Source of the DNA: Fusobacterium_C necrophorum_A | GTDB lineage: Bacteria; Fusobacteriota; Fusobacteriia; Fusobacteriales; Fusobacteriaceae | Direction of reading: 5' to 3' | Assembly (NCBI RefSeq): GCF_004134945.1 | Contig: NZ_SBAP01000026.1 | Location: 1-24,686, forward strand | Length of the DNA stretch: 24,686 nucleotides | Part shown: piece after piece, positions 1 to 9,459 of the stretch | Position numbering within the stretch: position 1 is the first letter of the stretch | Layout: every line of letters starts with the position of its first letter | Translations under genes and position numbers: made by a program | Notes under the pieces: model-generated | The model's database searches: none | Told to the model about the DNA's origin: nothing | The model's input: only the letters and a program-made list of their open reading frames with translations

Positions 1-763
1 CCAATCGAACCTGGTTATTATTCAAAGGTGTAACAGATGTAACACCAACACCTCGTTCTCCCTGTGGTCCTCGTGTTCCCGGTTCTCCTTTGTCGCCCTT
101 AGGTCCTTTCAAATCCTTGTAGGAATAGCTCCAATCTCCCTCTTTTCGTACGCCTAATTCCGTTCCTTTCCAAGTAAATTCTAAATTTTTTCCAGGATTT
201 CCCTGTGGACCTGTTTCCCCACGTTGCCCTTGGCTTCCTTTTTCTCCTGGATTTCCTTTCTCCCCTCTATCGCCTTTTAGATTCTTTTTTTCTTTTTGGA
301 TATAGTTTCTAAGTTCTTCCTTAATAGTTTCCCCTTCTGCTCGGATAGAGGTTGTCGTCACTTCAATTGCTTGTGTAATAGCCTGTTCCACTTGTGTATT
401 GCTAAATGGCTCTCCTAACTTTGTTTCTTTTGTTTTGATGATAATATCTTCCAAAGTTACTCGATTGCTGCCATTTATTAACGTAATTCTCAATGTCGTC
501 CAACCGTTGACTGTAAAGCAACTGTAATGAATCGGAAATGTTACCTCATTTTTCCCGGTAATTCTCACTGTTTCCGCAGAATATTGCCCATTGGGAAGTA
601 AGTATTTACATTCTAAATTCTTCCCTTGCAAACTATTTTCTCCAAACATATATAGAAATTGTAAATGAATATGCGGTAGTCCTTTATCCCCAGTCGCGAA
701 TGTATGACCGTCTACCACTTCACACCGGTTAGAGTGGACTAACACATTTGTAATATGTCGCAT
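1..763 (-). CDS. Collagen-like tail fibre / receptor-binding protein (C-terminus cut by window edge)
   Basis: The frame is open from ATG at 763 to the left edge (254 codons) with no stop, so the protein is partial. An AGGAGG ribosome binding site overlaps the stop codon of the upstream gene, which fixes the start. Residues 1 to about 160 form a non-repetitive head domain, probably the part that attaches to the tail. Residues 164-193 are ten perfect Gly-X-Y triplets rich in GEK, GNP and GPQ. A 26-residue spacer containing a Trp/Tyr-rich stretch follows, and then seven more Gly-X-Y triplets at residues 220-240. Collagen-like triplets are known in phage tail fibres, where they make trimeric shafts; the receptor-binding tip would lie off the window. 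It is the last gene seen after the tail hub, the usual place for fibres. The role is inferred from repeats and position. Confidence 0.75.
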   Translation of the reverse strand, partial: MRHITNVLVHSNRCEVVDGHTFATGDKGLPHIHLQFLYMFGENSLQGKNLECKYLLPNGQYSAETVRITGKNEVTFPIHYSCFTVNGWTTLRITLINGSNRVTLEDIIIKTKETKLGEPFSNTQVEQAITQAIEVTTTSIRAEGETIKEELRNYIQKEKKNLKGDRGEKGNPGEKGSQGQRGETGPQGNPGKNLEFTWKGTELGVRKEGDWSYSYKDLKGPKGDKGEPGTRGPQGERGVGVTSVTPLNNNQVRL

Positions 764-773
764 ATTTCCCCTC

Positions 774-1394
774 CTAATTTGCTAACGCCTGATGAATTTC
801 TCTTCTTTTTTCTTCAAACTCTTCCTTTGTAACGATTTTCAATTCTTCCAAAGTTTTAAAATAATTTTCTGTATCGTAAACAGATTGAACAAAGGTAGTT
901 CCGTAAAGCATTAAGATTCCTAACTCCTGTAATCCTGCTTCCATTCCATAATTGTCAGAAAAATACCAAGTTACTTTTTTTTCTTTTCCCAATGCTTTTG
1001 CTGTTTGCAAAGAAACGATGTTTGCTACCATATATGCCACATCTTTATCTCTGCATTTTTGTCTATGTCCTTGATAATCAAACCCATATTCCAATATCTC
1101 TGCTTTGATTTTGTCGATGTTTTTTTTGCAAAATTCTTGAAAACCCTCTTTGTCTACTACTTGCCATTGTCCTTTGATTTTTCGATGAAATTTCGTTGGT
1201 CTCTCACTTGCACTATAAAGAACATCGTTTTCACCATCGTACTCCCAATCACCGGGTATTTGCTCTCCGTAGTACTCTGTGAGTCCTCCTAAGCTCTGAA
1301 TTTTCTCATAATTTTGTATTGGTTGTTCTTCTTGCATAACAATATTGGCTATTCCTTTTTGTAAATCATCTTTTCTTAAATAAAAATATTTCAT
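774..1394 (-). CDS. Tail-fibre-associated protein, DUF4376-like
   Basis: This 206-aa soluble protein has no signal peptide or membrane segment. It lies between the tail hub gene and the collagen-like fibre gene, with an 11-base gap on the upstream side and its stop codon inside the ribosome binding site of the next gene. The N-terminal half carries a short motif with GDWEYDGEND near residues 48-57, like the linker regions of tail-fibre-associated proteins. The C-terminal half (about residues 90-200) is mostly alpha-helical, with a conserved-looking core that includes HRQKCRDKD and LQTAKALGK. It loosely resembles the DUF4376 domain found in phage tail fibre and fibre-assembly genes. It could be a fibre chaperone or a short structural protein. 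The family assignment is a guess from pattern; the link to the tail rests on position. Confidence 0.5.
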   Translation of the reverse strand: MKYFYLRKDDLQKGIANIVMQEEQPIQNYEKIQSLGGLTEYYGEQIPGDWEYDGENDVLYSASERPTKFHRKIKGQWQVVDKEGFQEFCKKNIDKIKAEILEYGFDYQGHRQKCRDKDVAYMVANIVSLQTAKALGKEKKVTWYFSDNYGMEAGLQELGILMLYGTTFVQSVYDTENYFKTLEELKIVTKEEFEEKRREIHQALAN

Positions 1395-1405
1395 ACCTAT
1401 TCTCC

Positions 1406-4400
1406 TTAATCAATTTCAAAAGCGGTATAATTTACTTCCCCGTGTCCTTCTAATTCCTGTATCTCCTTACTTGTGTAAGTGTATGTTATATTTCTGTTGA
1501 ACAATAATTGTCTTCCGTCAAACCCGTAAAAGATCCATTGTGGTCTTTTGTTGTCAAAAGTAACTTCTTCTAACGTATATTTTCCTTTCGAGCCACCCAC
1601 TCTTTTTACTGTATATACTAAATTATTTAAATCACTTAAATAAACATTGCATTGAGAATCACACACATGCTCAATTGTAACTGTTTTCTTTTCTGAAAAT
1701 GTTTTTGTAAACGGAGCGGGCAATTGAATATTTGGATTTGGAGTTACAATTACAGGAGTAAAATATCCGAAATAATTGTATTTGCTTACTTCTAACTTTT
1801 TAATAGCATATCCTCCACGATGCAGGTTCAACACTTCTTCCCCTATTCTTACTCTCAAATAATATTGAAAAGTGACTCCTTTATATCCTCCTGACTGTTT
1901 CATACTCCGTAAAAATTCCTGTTCTGTAAAAGTTAGTATTTCTGTTTCTATTTGCCTATTTACCTTATAATGGTAATCATCAAATACCAGTTCTAACATC
2001 CAATTTTCTTTCGAAAATCTAGCTCTACAAAATTCTTGCAGCTCTTCATAAGAACACATTTCCGAAGCTTTGTTGGAATAATAGGTAAGTCCTTGTGTAG
2101 ATTTTCCAGAAACTCTTGATACACAGAAAATTTTAGCATTCATATTTTTAATTCCCTCTTGCAACTTATCTTCTTCTACTGAAAAATAAATACCGGAAGT
2201 AGGAATTTTTACTTTAGAAGATTGAACATTGATAGAAGTAACATTGCGTATGGTTTCGCTCAATTGCTCTGTACTCACAGGATTGTTAAACTGCACTTTT
2301 TCTGTCGTACTCCCTAAAAAAAATTTATAGGTAGGAGGATCGGATTTTATCATTTCGTGATAGCACCAAATACTTGCTAATCCGTGCCCGACATTCACAG
2401 AACGAATGGATTGTGTCATGACAATAGGAGTTCTCCAACCTTTTAATTCTAAAATTCCTGACCCTTTTCCGTCGGTTGCAATCGTTCCGCTTTGTTGATT
2501 TCGAATTTGAGAAAGTCTCACTTCTTTTCCGTCTACCATTCTATAAAAGTCAAGGCTTCCTCCTGTCATTTCAATTCTTTCATTCGTGCCTTTGCTTGTG
2601 ATCGAAGCTGTTCCGTCGAAAATGGTATTTCCTGTTACAACAAAATTTCCCTTTTCCAACTGATTATCAATCTTAGCAACGCTTCCATCGATTTCGTGAA
2701 ATTTTTGTTCTAATTCTTTTCCATTGATTTTTGCTTTAGAACTTCCCTCTTTCAGTTCAATAGAAAATCCGTTTGTTTCATCGCCTACTTTGAAATACAC
2801 ATCATCAGGAATCCTATCTACATCTGTAACTCCCATATAAAACCTAGATTTCATTTTATAACTATTTTGCGGATCTTTAACATTCCATTCTAATAGGTTG
2901 TTTGCATTCTTTAATCGAATACTACCTTGCTTATCGATAGATACTTCCGCTAGCTCTCCATATTTGCTTCCGAAAGCTTGGTCGTTGTTGGTAAGAAATA
3001 TCCCAGCTCTTTGATTTGCTTGCTCCGCTTTTTTTCCTATTTCCAGTGTTGCATTTTGCAAACTTACATAGTGTCTTAGCGCCGGGAAAATATCCTCCTC
3101 ACTGGCATTGTTCCAACGGTTGTTGAACCGTACTTTATAAACATTTGTTTTTGGATTATACCAGACATCATGTTCCTTGATTCCATGATATGGCGTTTCT
3201 TCTTGTACAAATGCTTTCGCAAAAATCTTGTATTTTACTGTATTGTTCACTTCTTCTAACGTTGTTTCTATCTTTCGTATATCCTTGTTTGCTCTTTTAA
3301 GTGCATTTCTAACACTGGTATCTACCTGTTCCCATTTGCTACCATTCCATCGTTTCCAAACTCCATCATTTTGCGTATCTATCCAAATATCTCCCGTGTT
3401 TGGAGAGTCTGGAGCACTGAACTGATAAGAAATCGTGACAAGCTTAGAGTTGGTATCTTGCATATACGATTCCAATGTTTGTTTGGTCTCGGTGTCTTTC
3501 ATAGCTTTCCAAACATAGCGATTTCCCTCTTTTATTAAGATTTCTACTGTCGTATCCGATATATACATATCTCCGATATTCAAGTCTGTCAAAGCATCGT
3601 AACTAGGTTTTAACGTGTAAATTTTGACCTTATTATCTTGGATTCCTTGTGTCAATTGTACTAGTTTTTCCGTAATCTTGGACAATTCTTCCTTGTGACT
3701 ATCCGAGATGTTCACAAGTTGCTCATCGTATTTTTCCGTTAAAGAAAGAAGTTTCTTATCATACTTTTCCACAAGCTCGGATTTTGTCGAATCGATTTTG
3801 TCTTCAAGCGGTTTAAGGTCGATATATTGCCCATTTGGGGTCGCTGAATACTTGTTACTAATCTTCACTTCTCCCAATGGCTTCGTCATACTATCCGCCA
3901 CGATATCCATATAAAACTGATTTGGTCTTAGTGATATTCGGATACTTCGAACCTCAACTTCCTCTTGAATATCCTCTATCGTTAGATAGTATCTCTTCCC
4001 TATTTGTATGCTGTGTAAAAATTCAGTCGTAAAGGAATACTCTTTCCCATTCACGATGGCTTTCTGCATAGTTTTCCGAGCCAAATAGTCGGCTTGTTCC
4101 CTTGTTTGCACCATAGAAGACTTTGTAGAAGTCATCAAATTTTCTTGGCTTTTTTCCAGCACATTTGAGAACATCACGTTTGCTTCATTGCTCTCGTACA
4201 TGGCCAGTGGTATCCCTTTAATCTCAAAGTTGTCGATATATAACTTATGGGGTAGAGGATTGTAGAATCTCACTTCCGCTCCTGTCGCACTCCAACTCTC
4301 TATCACGTAATGTTCCATTTCCTTTAACGTGATATCGGTTTTGGAAGCAGGGTCATCCGAGGTAAAAAAATATCCCGTTGCTTTAGTAAGCACGGGATTG

Positions 4401-5233
4401 CTAACAGAAGAAGTAATGTAGCCAATTCGCATCGTGGGAACTTCTGTATCCTGGTTTGTGTTTGCTTCTGTAATTATTTTCTTCTGCAGATTAAACACCA
4501 CCTGGTTTTCCAATTTTTCATATCTGTCATAAACTATCTTTACCCCATTTTGTAGGAGTTCTTTTTGCGATTCCTCGATGTGATTTAATAAGTTGCTTCT
4601 ATCGAATCGCAATCCCATATCCACATTGGAATCCCGCATCCGGAAGTGCAACATTCCATTTTGCACATAAAGAATCCCATTAGTTGCCTCCAAAAAAGCT
4701 TGCAGTTTATCCACCCAACGAGTATTTTCTTCAAGATAGATAAACGGGATCCTCATATACTTCCCATCTGGAAAAATAGCATCCTGGAAGTCACATTGAT
4801 CTTCTCGAAATCCCAAGGATATCGCTATTTTGTGCAGTAAAGAGTTTCCCTTATCTCCTGTATTACAAAAATATAAGTCGTAGAAGGTCATATCCTCTGC
4901 TACGACTTTATCGAACAACTTATCATAACTATCCTTAATAGAGTACTCGAACGCCTCTACCCCTGTGTATTGCTTCGACCGTTTCGGGATAGTCGCCTTC
5001 CCATGAAGCAAATAGATAACATTCTCCACTTCATCCAGCACTTCTATCCTCACTTCATTCCCTGCTTCTATGAGTTTCTCATATAGCGTAAATTTCGCTT
5101 CCATAGAGGATATATAGGAAGAATTGGGAAGAGTGATGTAACACTCCTCCACATAATCTGTGATATCCTTGCTTTGTGAGACGTTCACGACTCTCCCCGT
5201 ATATCCTTTATATGTTAATGTCGATAATTTCAT
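1406..5233 (-). CDS. Tail hub / host-specificity protein (tail-associated, 1275 aa)
   Basis: It directly follows the tape measure gene with an ATGA overlap (5230-5233), the standard place for the central tail hub or tail-associated protein of siphophages. Residues 1 to about 470 look like the hub domain: a beta-rich fold beginning MKLSTLTYKGYTGRV, comparable to tail proteins of the prophage endopeptidase/gp18 type. Residues about 475-530 form a coiled coil made of 11-residue repeats beginning EKYDKKLLSLT and EKYDEQLVNIS. Three Trp/Tyr-rich modules of similar pattern follow at about residues 550-577, 608-635 and 682-712 (NIGDMYISDTT, NTGDIWIDTQN, KEHDVWYNPKT), resembling small carbohydrate-binding modules. 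The C-terminal half (about 760-1275) is beta-rich and not recognised. No peptidoglycan hydrolase catalytic motif was seen. It probably caps the tail tip and contributes to host recognition. Confidence 0.75.
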   Translation of the reverse strand: MKLSTLTYKGYTGRVVNVSQSKDITDYVEECYITLPNSSYISSMEAKFTLYEKLIEAGNEVRIEVLDEVENVIYLLHGKATIPKRSKQYTGVEAFEYSIKDSYDKLFDKVVAEDMTFYDLYFCNTGDKGNSLLHKIAISLGFREDQCDFQDAIFPDGKYMRIPFIYLEENTRWVDKLQAFLEATNGILYVQNGMLHFRMRDSNVDMGLRFDRSNLLNHIEESQKELLQNGVKIVYDRYEKLENQVVFNLQKKIITEANTNQDTEVPTMRIGYITSSVSNPVLTKATGYFFTSDDPASKTDITLKEMEHYVIESWSATGAEVRFYNPLPHKLYIDNFEIKGIPLAMYESNEANVMFSNVLEKSQENLMTSTKSSMVQTREQADYLARKTMQKAIVNGKEYSFTTEFLHSIQIGKRYYLTIEDIQEEVEVRSIRISLRPNQFYMDIVADSMTKPLGEVKISNKYSATPNGQYIDLKPLEDKIDSTKSELVEKYDKKLLSLTEKYDEQLVNISDSHKEELSKITEKLVQLTQGIQDNKVKIYTLKPSYDALTDLNIGDMYISDTTVEILIKEGNRYVWKAMKDTETKQTLESYMQDTNSKLVTISYQFSAPDSPNTGDIWIDTQNDGVWKRWNGSKWEQVDTSVRNALKRANKDIRKIETTLEEVNNTVKYKIFAKAFVQEETPYHGIKEHDVWYNPKTNVYKVRFNNRWNNASEEDIFPALRHYVSLQNATLEIGKKAEQANQRAGIFLTNNDQAFGSKYGELAEVSIDKQGSIRLKNANNLLEWNVKDPQNSYKMKSRFYMGVTDVDRIPDDVYFKVGDETNGFSIELKEGSSKAKINGKELEQKFHEIDGSVAKIDNQLEKGNFVVTGNTIFDGTASITSKGTNERIEMTGGSLDFYRMVDGKEVRLSQIRNQQSGTIATDGKGSGILELKGWRTPIVMTQSIRSVNVGHGLASIWCYHEMIKSDPPTYKFFLGSTTEKVQFNNPVSTEQLSETIRNVTSINVQSSKVKIPTSGIYFSVEEDKLQEGIKNMNAKIFCVSRVSGKSTQGLTYYSNKASEMCSYEELQEFCRARFSKENWMLELVFDDYHYKVNRQIETEILTFTEQEFLRSMKQSGGYKGVTFQYYLRVRIGEEVLNLHRGGYAIKKLEVSKYNYFGYFTPVIVTPNPNIQLPAPFTKTFSEKKTVTIEHVCDSQCNVYLSDLNNLVYTVKRVGGSKGKYTLEEVTFDNKRPQWIFYGFDGRQLLFNRNITYTYTSKEIQELEGHGEVNYTAFEID

Positions 5234-8200
5234 TTGTCTCCTCTCGGCCTATTCTGCCAAAGCTCTATCGCTTTTTGTGCCTGGTCGGTGATGATTCCTT
5301 GCAAATCTTCCAACCCATACACTTCTCGATAGAAGTTGTTTACCACACTTATCTCCACATTACTAGCTTTGTCTTGATAGTAAGCATTTCCAAGTTTCTT
5401 TTCTTCCTTTGCAAGGTTACCGATAGCATCAAATCCTCCGAATCCATTCGCTTCCATCTCGTATCCAAACTTCTTCATAATGTTTTCTGTCAAATTAAAT
5501 GCCTCTTGAAAACTTCCTGCTTTCTCCAGTTTACTTCGTAAATCTTCCGTATCGATAAATTTCTCGATCATCCCTTGATACAAAGCTGATTCCGAAAAAG
5601 CTTTTACTAAGCCGTTTTTTGTACTGTCATATAAAGACTTTCCAAGTGTTTCTGTAAAGCTCTCATATTTATGAGTTTCTAATCCGGCAGACATTGCAGC
5701 GGAAAGGGAAGTGGTAAGGTCATTCAAACGATTATTAAAATCACTTTGAGGAAGTAACTTATTGATAATGGATAAATCCACTCCACTGTCAAGCAATTGT
5801 CTTTTAATCGTATCTAGCGACTTTTTGATTTCTTTTTCCGAAAGTTCCAAGTTTTTAAATTTTGCAAAATCAAAGTCGGATAATAGGTTTGAGAAGTCCA
5901 GTTTTCCACTTTTTTTCACATCCAAAAGTTTGTCAGATATACTTTTAAACATTTCAGACATGTAAGAGTCAATATCACTAAATGCGACATCATATGCTAC
6001 AGAACTTGCATTTTTGTATATTTTCTCAAAATAGCTCTTAGCAGCAGTTAAATATCCGCCATTCCCAGTAGCCAATCCCTCAATCGCATTGCTTCTTACA
6101 TCCAGCATAGAAGTGACAAGAACTTGATTGTTCTTTGCCATTTCCTTGATAGTTTCGGTATATTTTTCTCCTTCCAAACCAAGCTCTTTGAATTGTTCAG
6201 TGTATTCTTTTATCAATTCTTTTTCCGTTCGAAATTCCATTCCGGCAAAACTTTCTAACGTAGAGCCCCGAAACAAATCCGCTTTTTCTTTTTCCAAGAA
6301 CTCTAATTGCTTTGTAAATTCATGAACTTGCTTCTTCCATTCCTCGATAGATGATTCTGTCAGATTTCTTCCAGTTGCTCGTCTTAAAGTCTCATGATTC
6401 ACCTTATCTAACACTTTATCCAGTTGCTTCATCTCGGCATCTGTAAAGGCATCCAGCTCTGTCTTATCAAAGCCTAGATATCTCAATAGCTCAGCCTCTG
6501 AAATATCAACTTTCGTATAAGTAGATTTTCGTTTTTTTCGGAAATGTCTTCGATAACTCGCACTTCCTTTTTCGATCGCAGCGATATCCGCAAAATGTTT
6601 CCCACTTATCATAGAATCATGTATCAAGTCAAAGTTTCGTTGCCCACCTGCGATATACTTTAACGTCGGATTTTTAGAAATATCTACTAGCACCCTGTCC
6701 GCAAATGTTTTGATTCTTTCACTGTATTTTTCGATAGCTTGCGTCAACTGTTGTAGTGCCGATATTTGTTTTTTGTAAGCTTCTTCATTTTCTTTGTTTT
6801 CTGCATCTATTTTCGCCGCTTTTTTCTTTCCTTTTCGCCCGATAAAAGAACCTATAGCCCCAACTACTCCGATTGCAGCACCTACCCCTGAAGCTATCGT
6901 ACCTACTGTTGCTAGAGAACTCCCCCAACTAGCTGCCGTTGTTGCTATGCTTCCCAAAGATTTAAATCCACCAAGCGTCTCTAAACCTTTTGCTACCGTG
7001 CCAAACGAGCTGAAAATGCCTGATATGCCGTTCATGGTCTGACTATTATTGATATTTGCCGCAGAAATACCTGCTGCAATACCGTTGAATCCGCTTGACA
7101 GTAAGTCCAATCCTTCTGTTACCCTCTTTGCCGCAGCGGTTTCTTTTTCTTTTTGCTTAATCGCCTCATCAGACACGGTTTTCTCTTTTTTGAAAGCTTC
7201 AATTTTTTCTTTTAATTCAGCTTTATCCTGATCGGATAAATTCATAAAATTCTCAGAAAACTGCTCTAAGACTTTATCTAGTAAAGACACCCTTTCTTTA
7301 TGATACCCTTGTTCATCCATTTTTCCCGATTCCAATTTAATATCCAGTGTGTCTAACTGCTTTTGAATCTCATCCAGTCCTTTCTTGATATTCACCTTAT
7401 GTATTTCAAAAGTTGTTTCTTTAAAATCTTGCTGCAACTTTTCCAGTAACCCTTTATTCCCCTTCTCAATAGCCCCTTTCATGTACGATTGAATGGTAGA
7501 AAGCTTAGATTTCAACTGCTCTAACTCTTTGACACCGGTGATGTCTGCGAATATTTGTTGATTCTGTAAATCTTTTCGGTAATTTTGATAAGTATATCGA
7601 TCTTCTTTGGGAGCTTTTTCTTTTTTAGAATTCTTTTCTAATTCTTTCTCCAACGCATTTATTTCGTTAGTATATTTCGAAAGATTTTTTTCTCCCAAAG
7701 CCATTAGCCTTTGATAGATTTCCTTCTTCCCTTTTAAATCCTTAGAAGCCAAAGTGTCCCATTTTGTTTTTAACTCCTCAATTTCTTTTGCCGCTTTTTC
7801 GGAAGCTTCATCTTTCACTTCTGCCTTTGGTATTTTTCCCCTTGCAATATCTAACTCTTGATAATATTTAGAGTAGTGCTTTGCTTGCGCATAGCTGGTC
7901 TTGCTCGAAACGTTTAACACCGTTTCCAACTGCGCAGTCTGATACTTCATTGTTTTGTTAAACTCATCATTCAATTTCTGAATATCTCCAATGTATCCTT
8001 CTATTTTTTGATTTCGAATAACTTCATGTCTTGCGAATTCAATAGTGGCGGCTCTTTCTGCACTAGTTAATCCCCTCAATCTTTTATCTAATTTCTCTGC
8101 AGCTTTTTCGTCCCCCTTTGCGGATTCTTCGTGCAAATCGTGAATAACTTGATATTGAGCTTTTCCAAATTTAGTGTTGGGATTAAATCCTTTATTTTTA

Positions 8201-9447
8201 GAAGCAATTTTTGCAATCTCCTCGTCAGATTCCATTTCATATTTAGCGATTTGAGTAGCATGTTTTTCCAATGTCTTTGAATGCTCTGCAATTCTGTCCG
8301 ATTGAAATTGTGCTAACGTTTTTTCCTTCAATTTTGATATGACTGTATCTAAAGCCCCTGCCAATTGTAAATAATGTTCCGCCTCGGAATCTATCTTCCC
8401 GAACAGCTCTGGATACAGAGTTAAGATTTGGTTATACAATTCCAATCTTTCTTTTTCACTCTCCGGAGTGTTCAAACCTTGCAAATACAGTTCTGACAGC
8501 TCAATGTATCGTTCTTTTAATTCATCAATAGATTGTTTTTCCTTTACGAAGTCAAAGACATAATCCGTGACATCTTTCTTCGATAGCATATTGTCTATTG
8601 CTTCTGCGATACCGTTGAACATATGAACCGCTCTTGTAGCTCCCGGGATCAATTTCTGTCCTACGGATGTTGCGATATTGTCAATCAATCCTTCCGCTTT
8701 TTTCAAGGAGTTCGCATATCCGTCCACCGTTCTTTCCGCATCGCCTTGAATATGCGTTGTGATTTCCATCAATTTGTTGTATCGAAGTTGCATTTTTAGA
8801 GCTGTATCCAGTTCAGCCCAGTTTGCTTTGATTCCTTGTGTCAACGCATATTCCGCCATAACAGTATCATTTAAGATAATCCCAAATCGCTTCAATGCTT
8901 CTGTTTCTCCAGTCAAAGCCCCTTTGATAGCGGTAAATGCTTCGTCATCTGTCACGTTGAAAAAGGAAGAAAAGTCGGCAGTAAAAACGGCTAAATCTTT
9001 CGAAATATTCTTGAAATACGACGTATCAAATCCAGCTCCTTTAAACATAGATCCATAAATCGATGCAAAATTTTGAAGTTGGTAAATACTTCTACCGATC
9101 TTGTCATCCATTGTTTTTGCCCAATCCTCGATTTCTCTTTTTGAATTTCCAAATACTTGAGAGGTTACATTCCCTAACTCATCCATTTTGGACGCTGCTC
9201 CTACGGCAAAATTCCCCAGCTCAAATATCTTCTTCCCGAGATAGGCAATTCCAGCTGTCTTTGCGACATTGGATAAGTTTAATAAAGAGTCTGTCAATTT
9301 GTCAGAACTTCCGGAACTTTTCTCATTTTCCTTTGCAAAATTCTTTAATTCGTCCGTAGCTTTGTGTAAATCTTCGGAGAATAATTCCAATTGTTTGGAA
9401 AACTTATCCTGCATTTCGATGACGGTTTGCAATTGTTTCTTCGCCAT
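5230..9447 (-). CDS. Tail tape measure protein
   Basis: At 1405 aa this is the longest gene here. It sits between the frameshifted tail chaperone and the tail hub, the invariant tape-measure position. It sets tail length and is packed inside the tail tube before being released on infection. The first 300 residues have the phage tape measure (PhageMin_Tail-type) character: coiled N-terminus, then helical segments with GALTGETEALKRFGI. Residues about 300-760 are long charged helices. Residues about 782-867 are a Gly/Ala/Ile-rich hydrophobic stretch (GTIASGVGAAIGVVGAIGSF) ended by a basic KGKKKAAK patch, the likely membrane-inserting part. Charged helices continue to the C-terminus. The usual rule of about 1.5 angstrom per residue would give a tail near 200 nm. 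The start ATG follows an AAAGGAGG site. Confidence 0.93.
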   Translation of the reverse strand: MAKKQLQTVIEMQDKFSKQLELFSEDLHKATDELKNFAKENEKSSGSSDKLTDSLLNLSNVAKTAGIAYLGKKIFELGNFAVGAASKMDELGNVTSQVFGNSKREIEDWAKTMDDKIGRSIYQLQNFASIYGSMFKGAGFDTSYFKNISKDLAVFTADFSSFFNVTDDEAFTAIKGALTGETEALKRFGIILNDTVMAEYALTQGIKANWAELDTALKMQLRYNKLMEITTHIQGDAERTVDGYANSLKKAEGLIDNIATSVGQKLIPGATRAVHMFNGIAEAIDNMLSKKDVTDYVFDFVKEKQSIDELKERYIELSELYLQGLNTPESEKERLELYNQILTLYPELFGKIDSEAEHYLQLAGALDTVISKLKEKTLAQFQSDRIAEHSKTLEKHATQIAKYEMESDEEIAKIASKNKGFNPNTKFGKAQYQVIHDLHEESAKGDEKAAEKLDKRLRGLTSAERAATIEFARHEVIRNQKIEGYIGDIQKLNDEFNKTMKYQTAQLETVLNVSSKTSYAQAKHYSKYYQELDIARGKIPKAEVKDEASEKAAKEIEELKTKWDTLASKDLKGKKEIYQRLMALGEKNLSKYTNEINALEKELEKNSKKEKAPKEDRYTYQNYRKDLQNQQIFADITGVKELEQLKSKLSTIQSYMKGAIEKGNKGLLEKLQQDFKETTFEIHKVNIKKGLDEIQKQLDTLDIKLESGKMDEQGYHKERVSLLDKVLEQFSENFMNLSDQDKAELKEKIEAFKKEKTVSDEAIKQKEKETAAAKRVTEGLDLLSSGFNGIAAGISAANINNSQTMNGISGIFSSFGTVAKGLETLGGFKSLGSIATTAASWGSSLATVGTIASGVGAAIGVVGAIGSFIGRKGKKKAAKIDAENKENEEAYKKQISALQQLTQAIEKYSERIKTFADRVLVDISKNPTLKYIAGGQRNFDLIHDSMISGKHFADIAAIEKGSASYRRHFRKKRKSTYTKVDISEAELLRYLGFDKTELDAFTDAEMKQLDKVLDKVNHETLRRATGRNLTESSIEEWKKQVHEFTKQLEFLEKEKADLFRGSTLESFAGMEFRTEKELIKEYTEQFKELGLEGEKYTETIKEMAKNNQVLVTSMLDVRSNAIEGLATGNGGYLTAAKSYFEKIYKNASSVAYDVAFSDIDSYMSEMFKSISDKLLDVKKSGKLDFSNLLSDFDFAKFKNLELSEKEIKKSLDTIKRQLLDSGVDLSIINKLLPQSDFNNRLNDLTTSLSAAMSAGLETHKYESFTETLGKSLYDSTKNGLVKAFSESALYQGMIEKFIDTEDLRSKLEKAGSFQEAFNLTENIMKKFGYEMEANGFGGFDAIGNLAKEEKKLGNAYYQDKASNVEISVVNNFYREVYGLEDLQGIITDQAQKAIELWQNRPRGDK

Positions 9448-9459
9448 GTCTCCTCCTTT

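Noticed and set aside
8088..8291. 67-codon minus-strand frame inside the tape measure gene
   Set aside because: It is out of frame inside a long coherent gene and has no ribosome binding site or gap to occupy.
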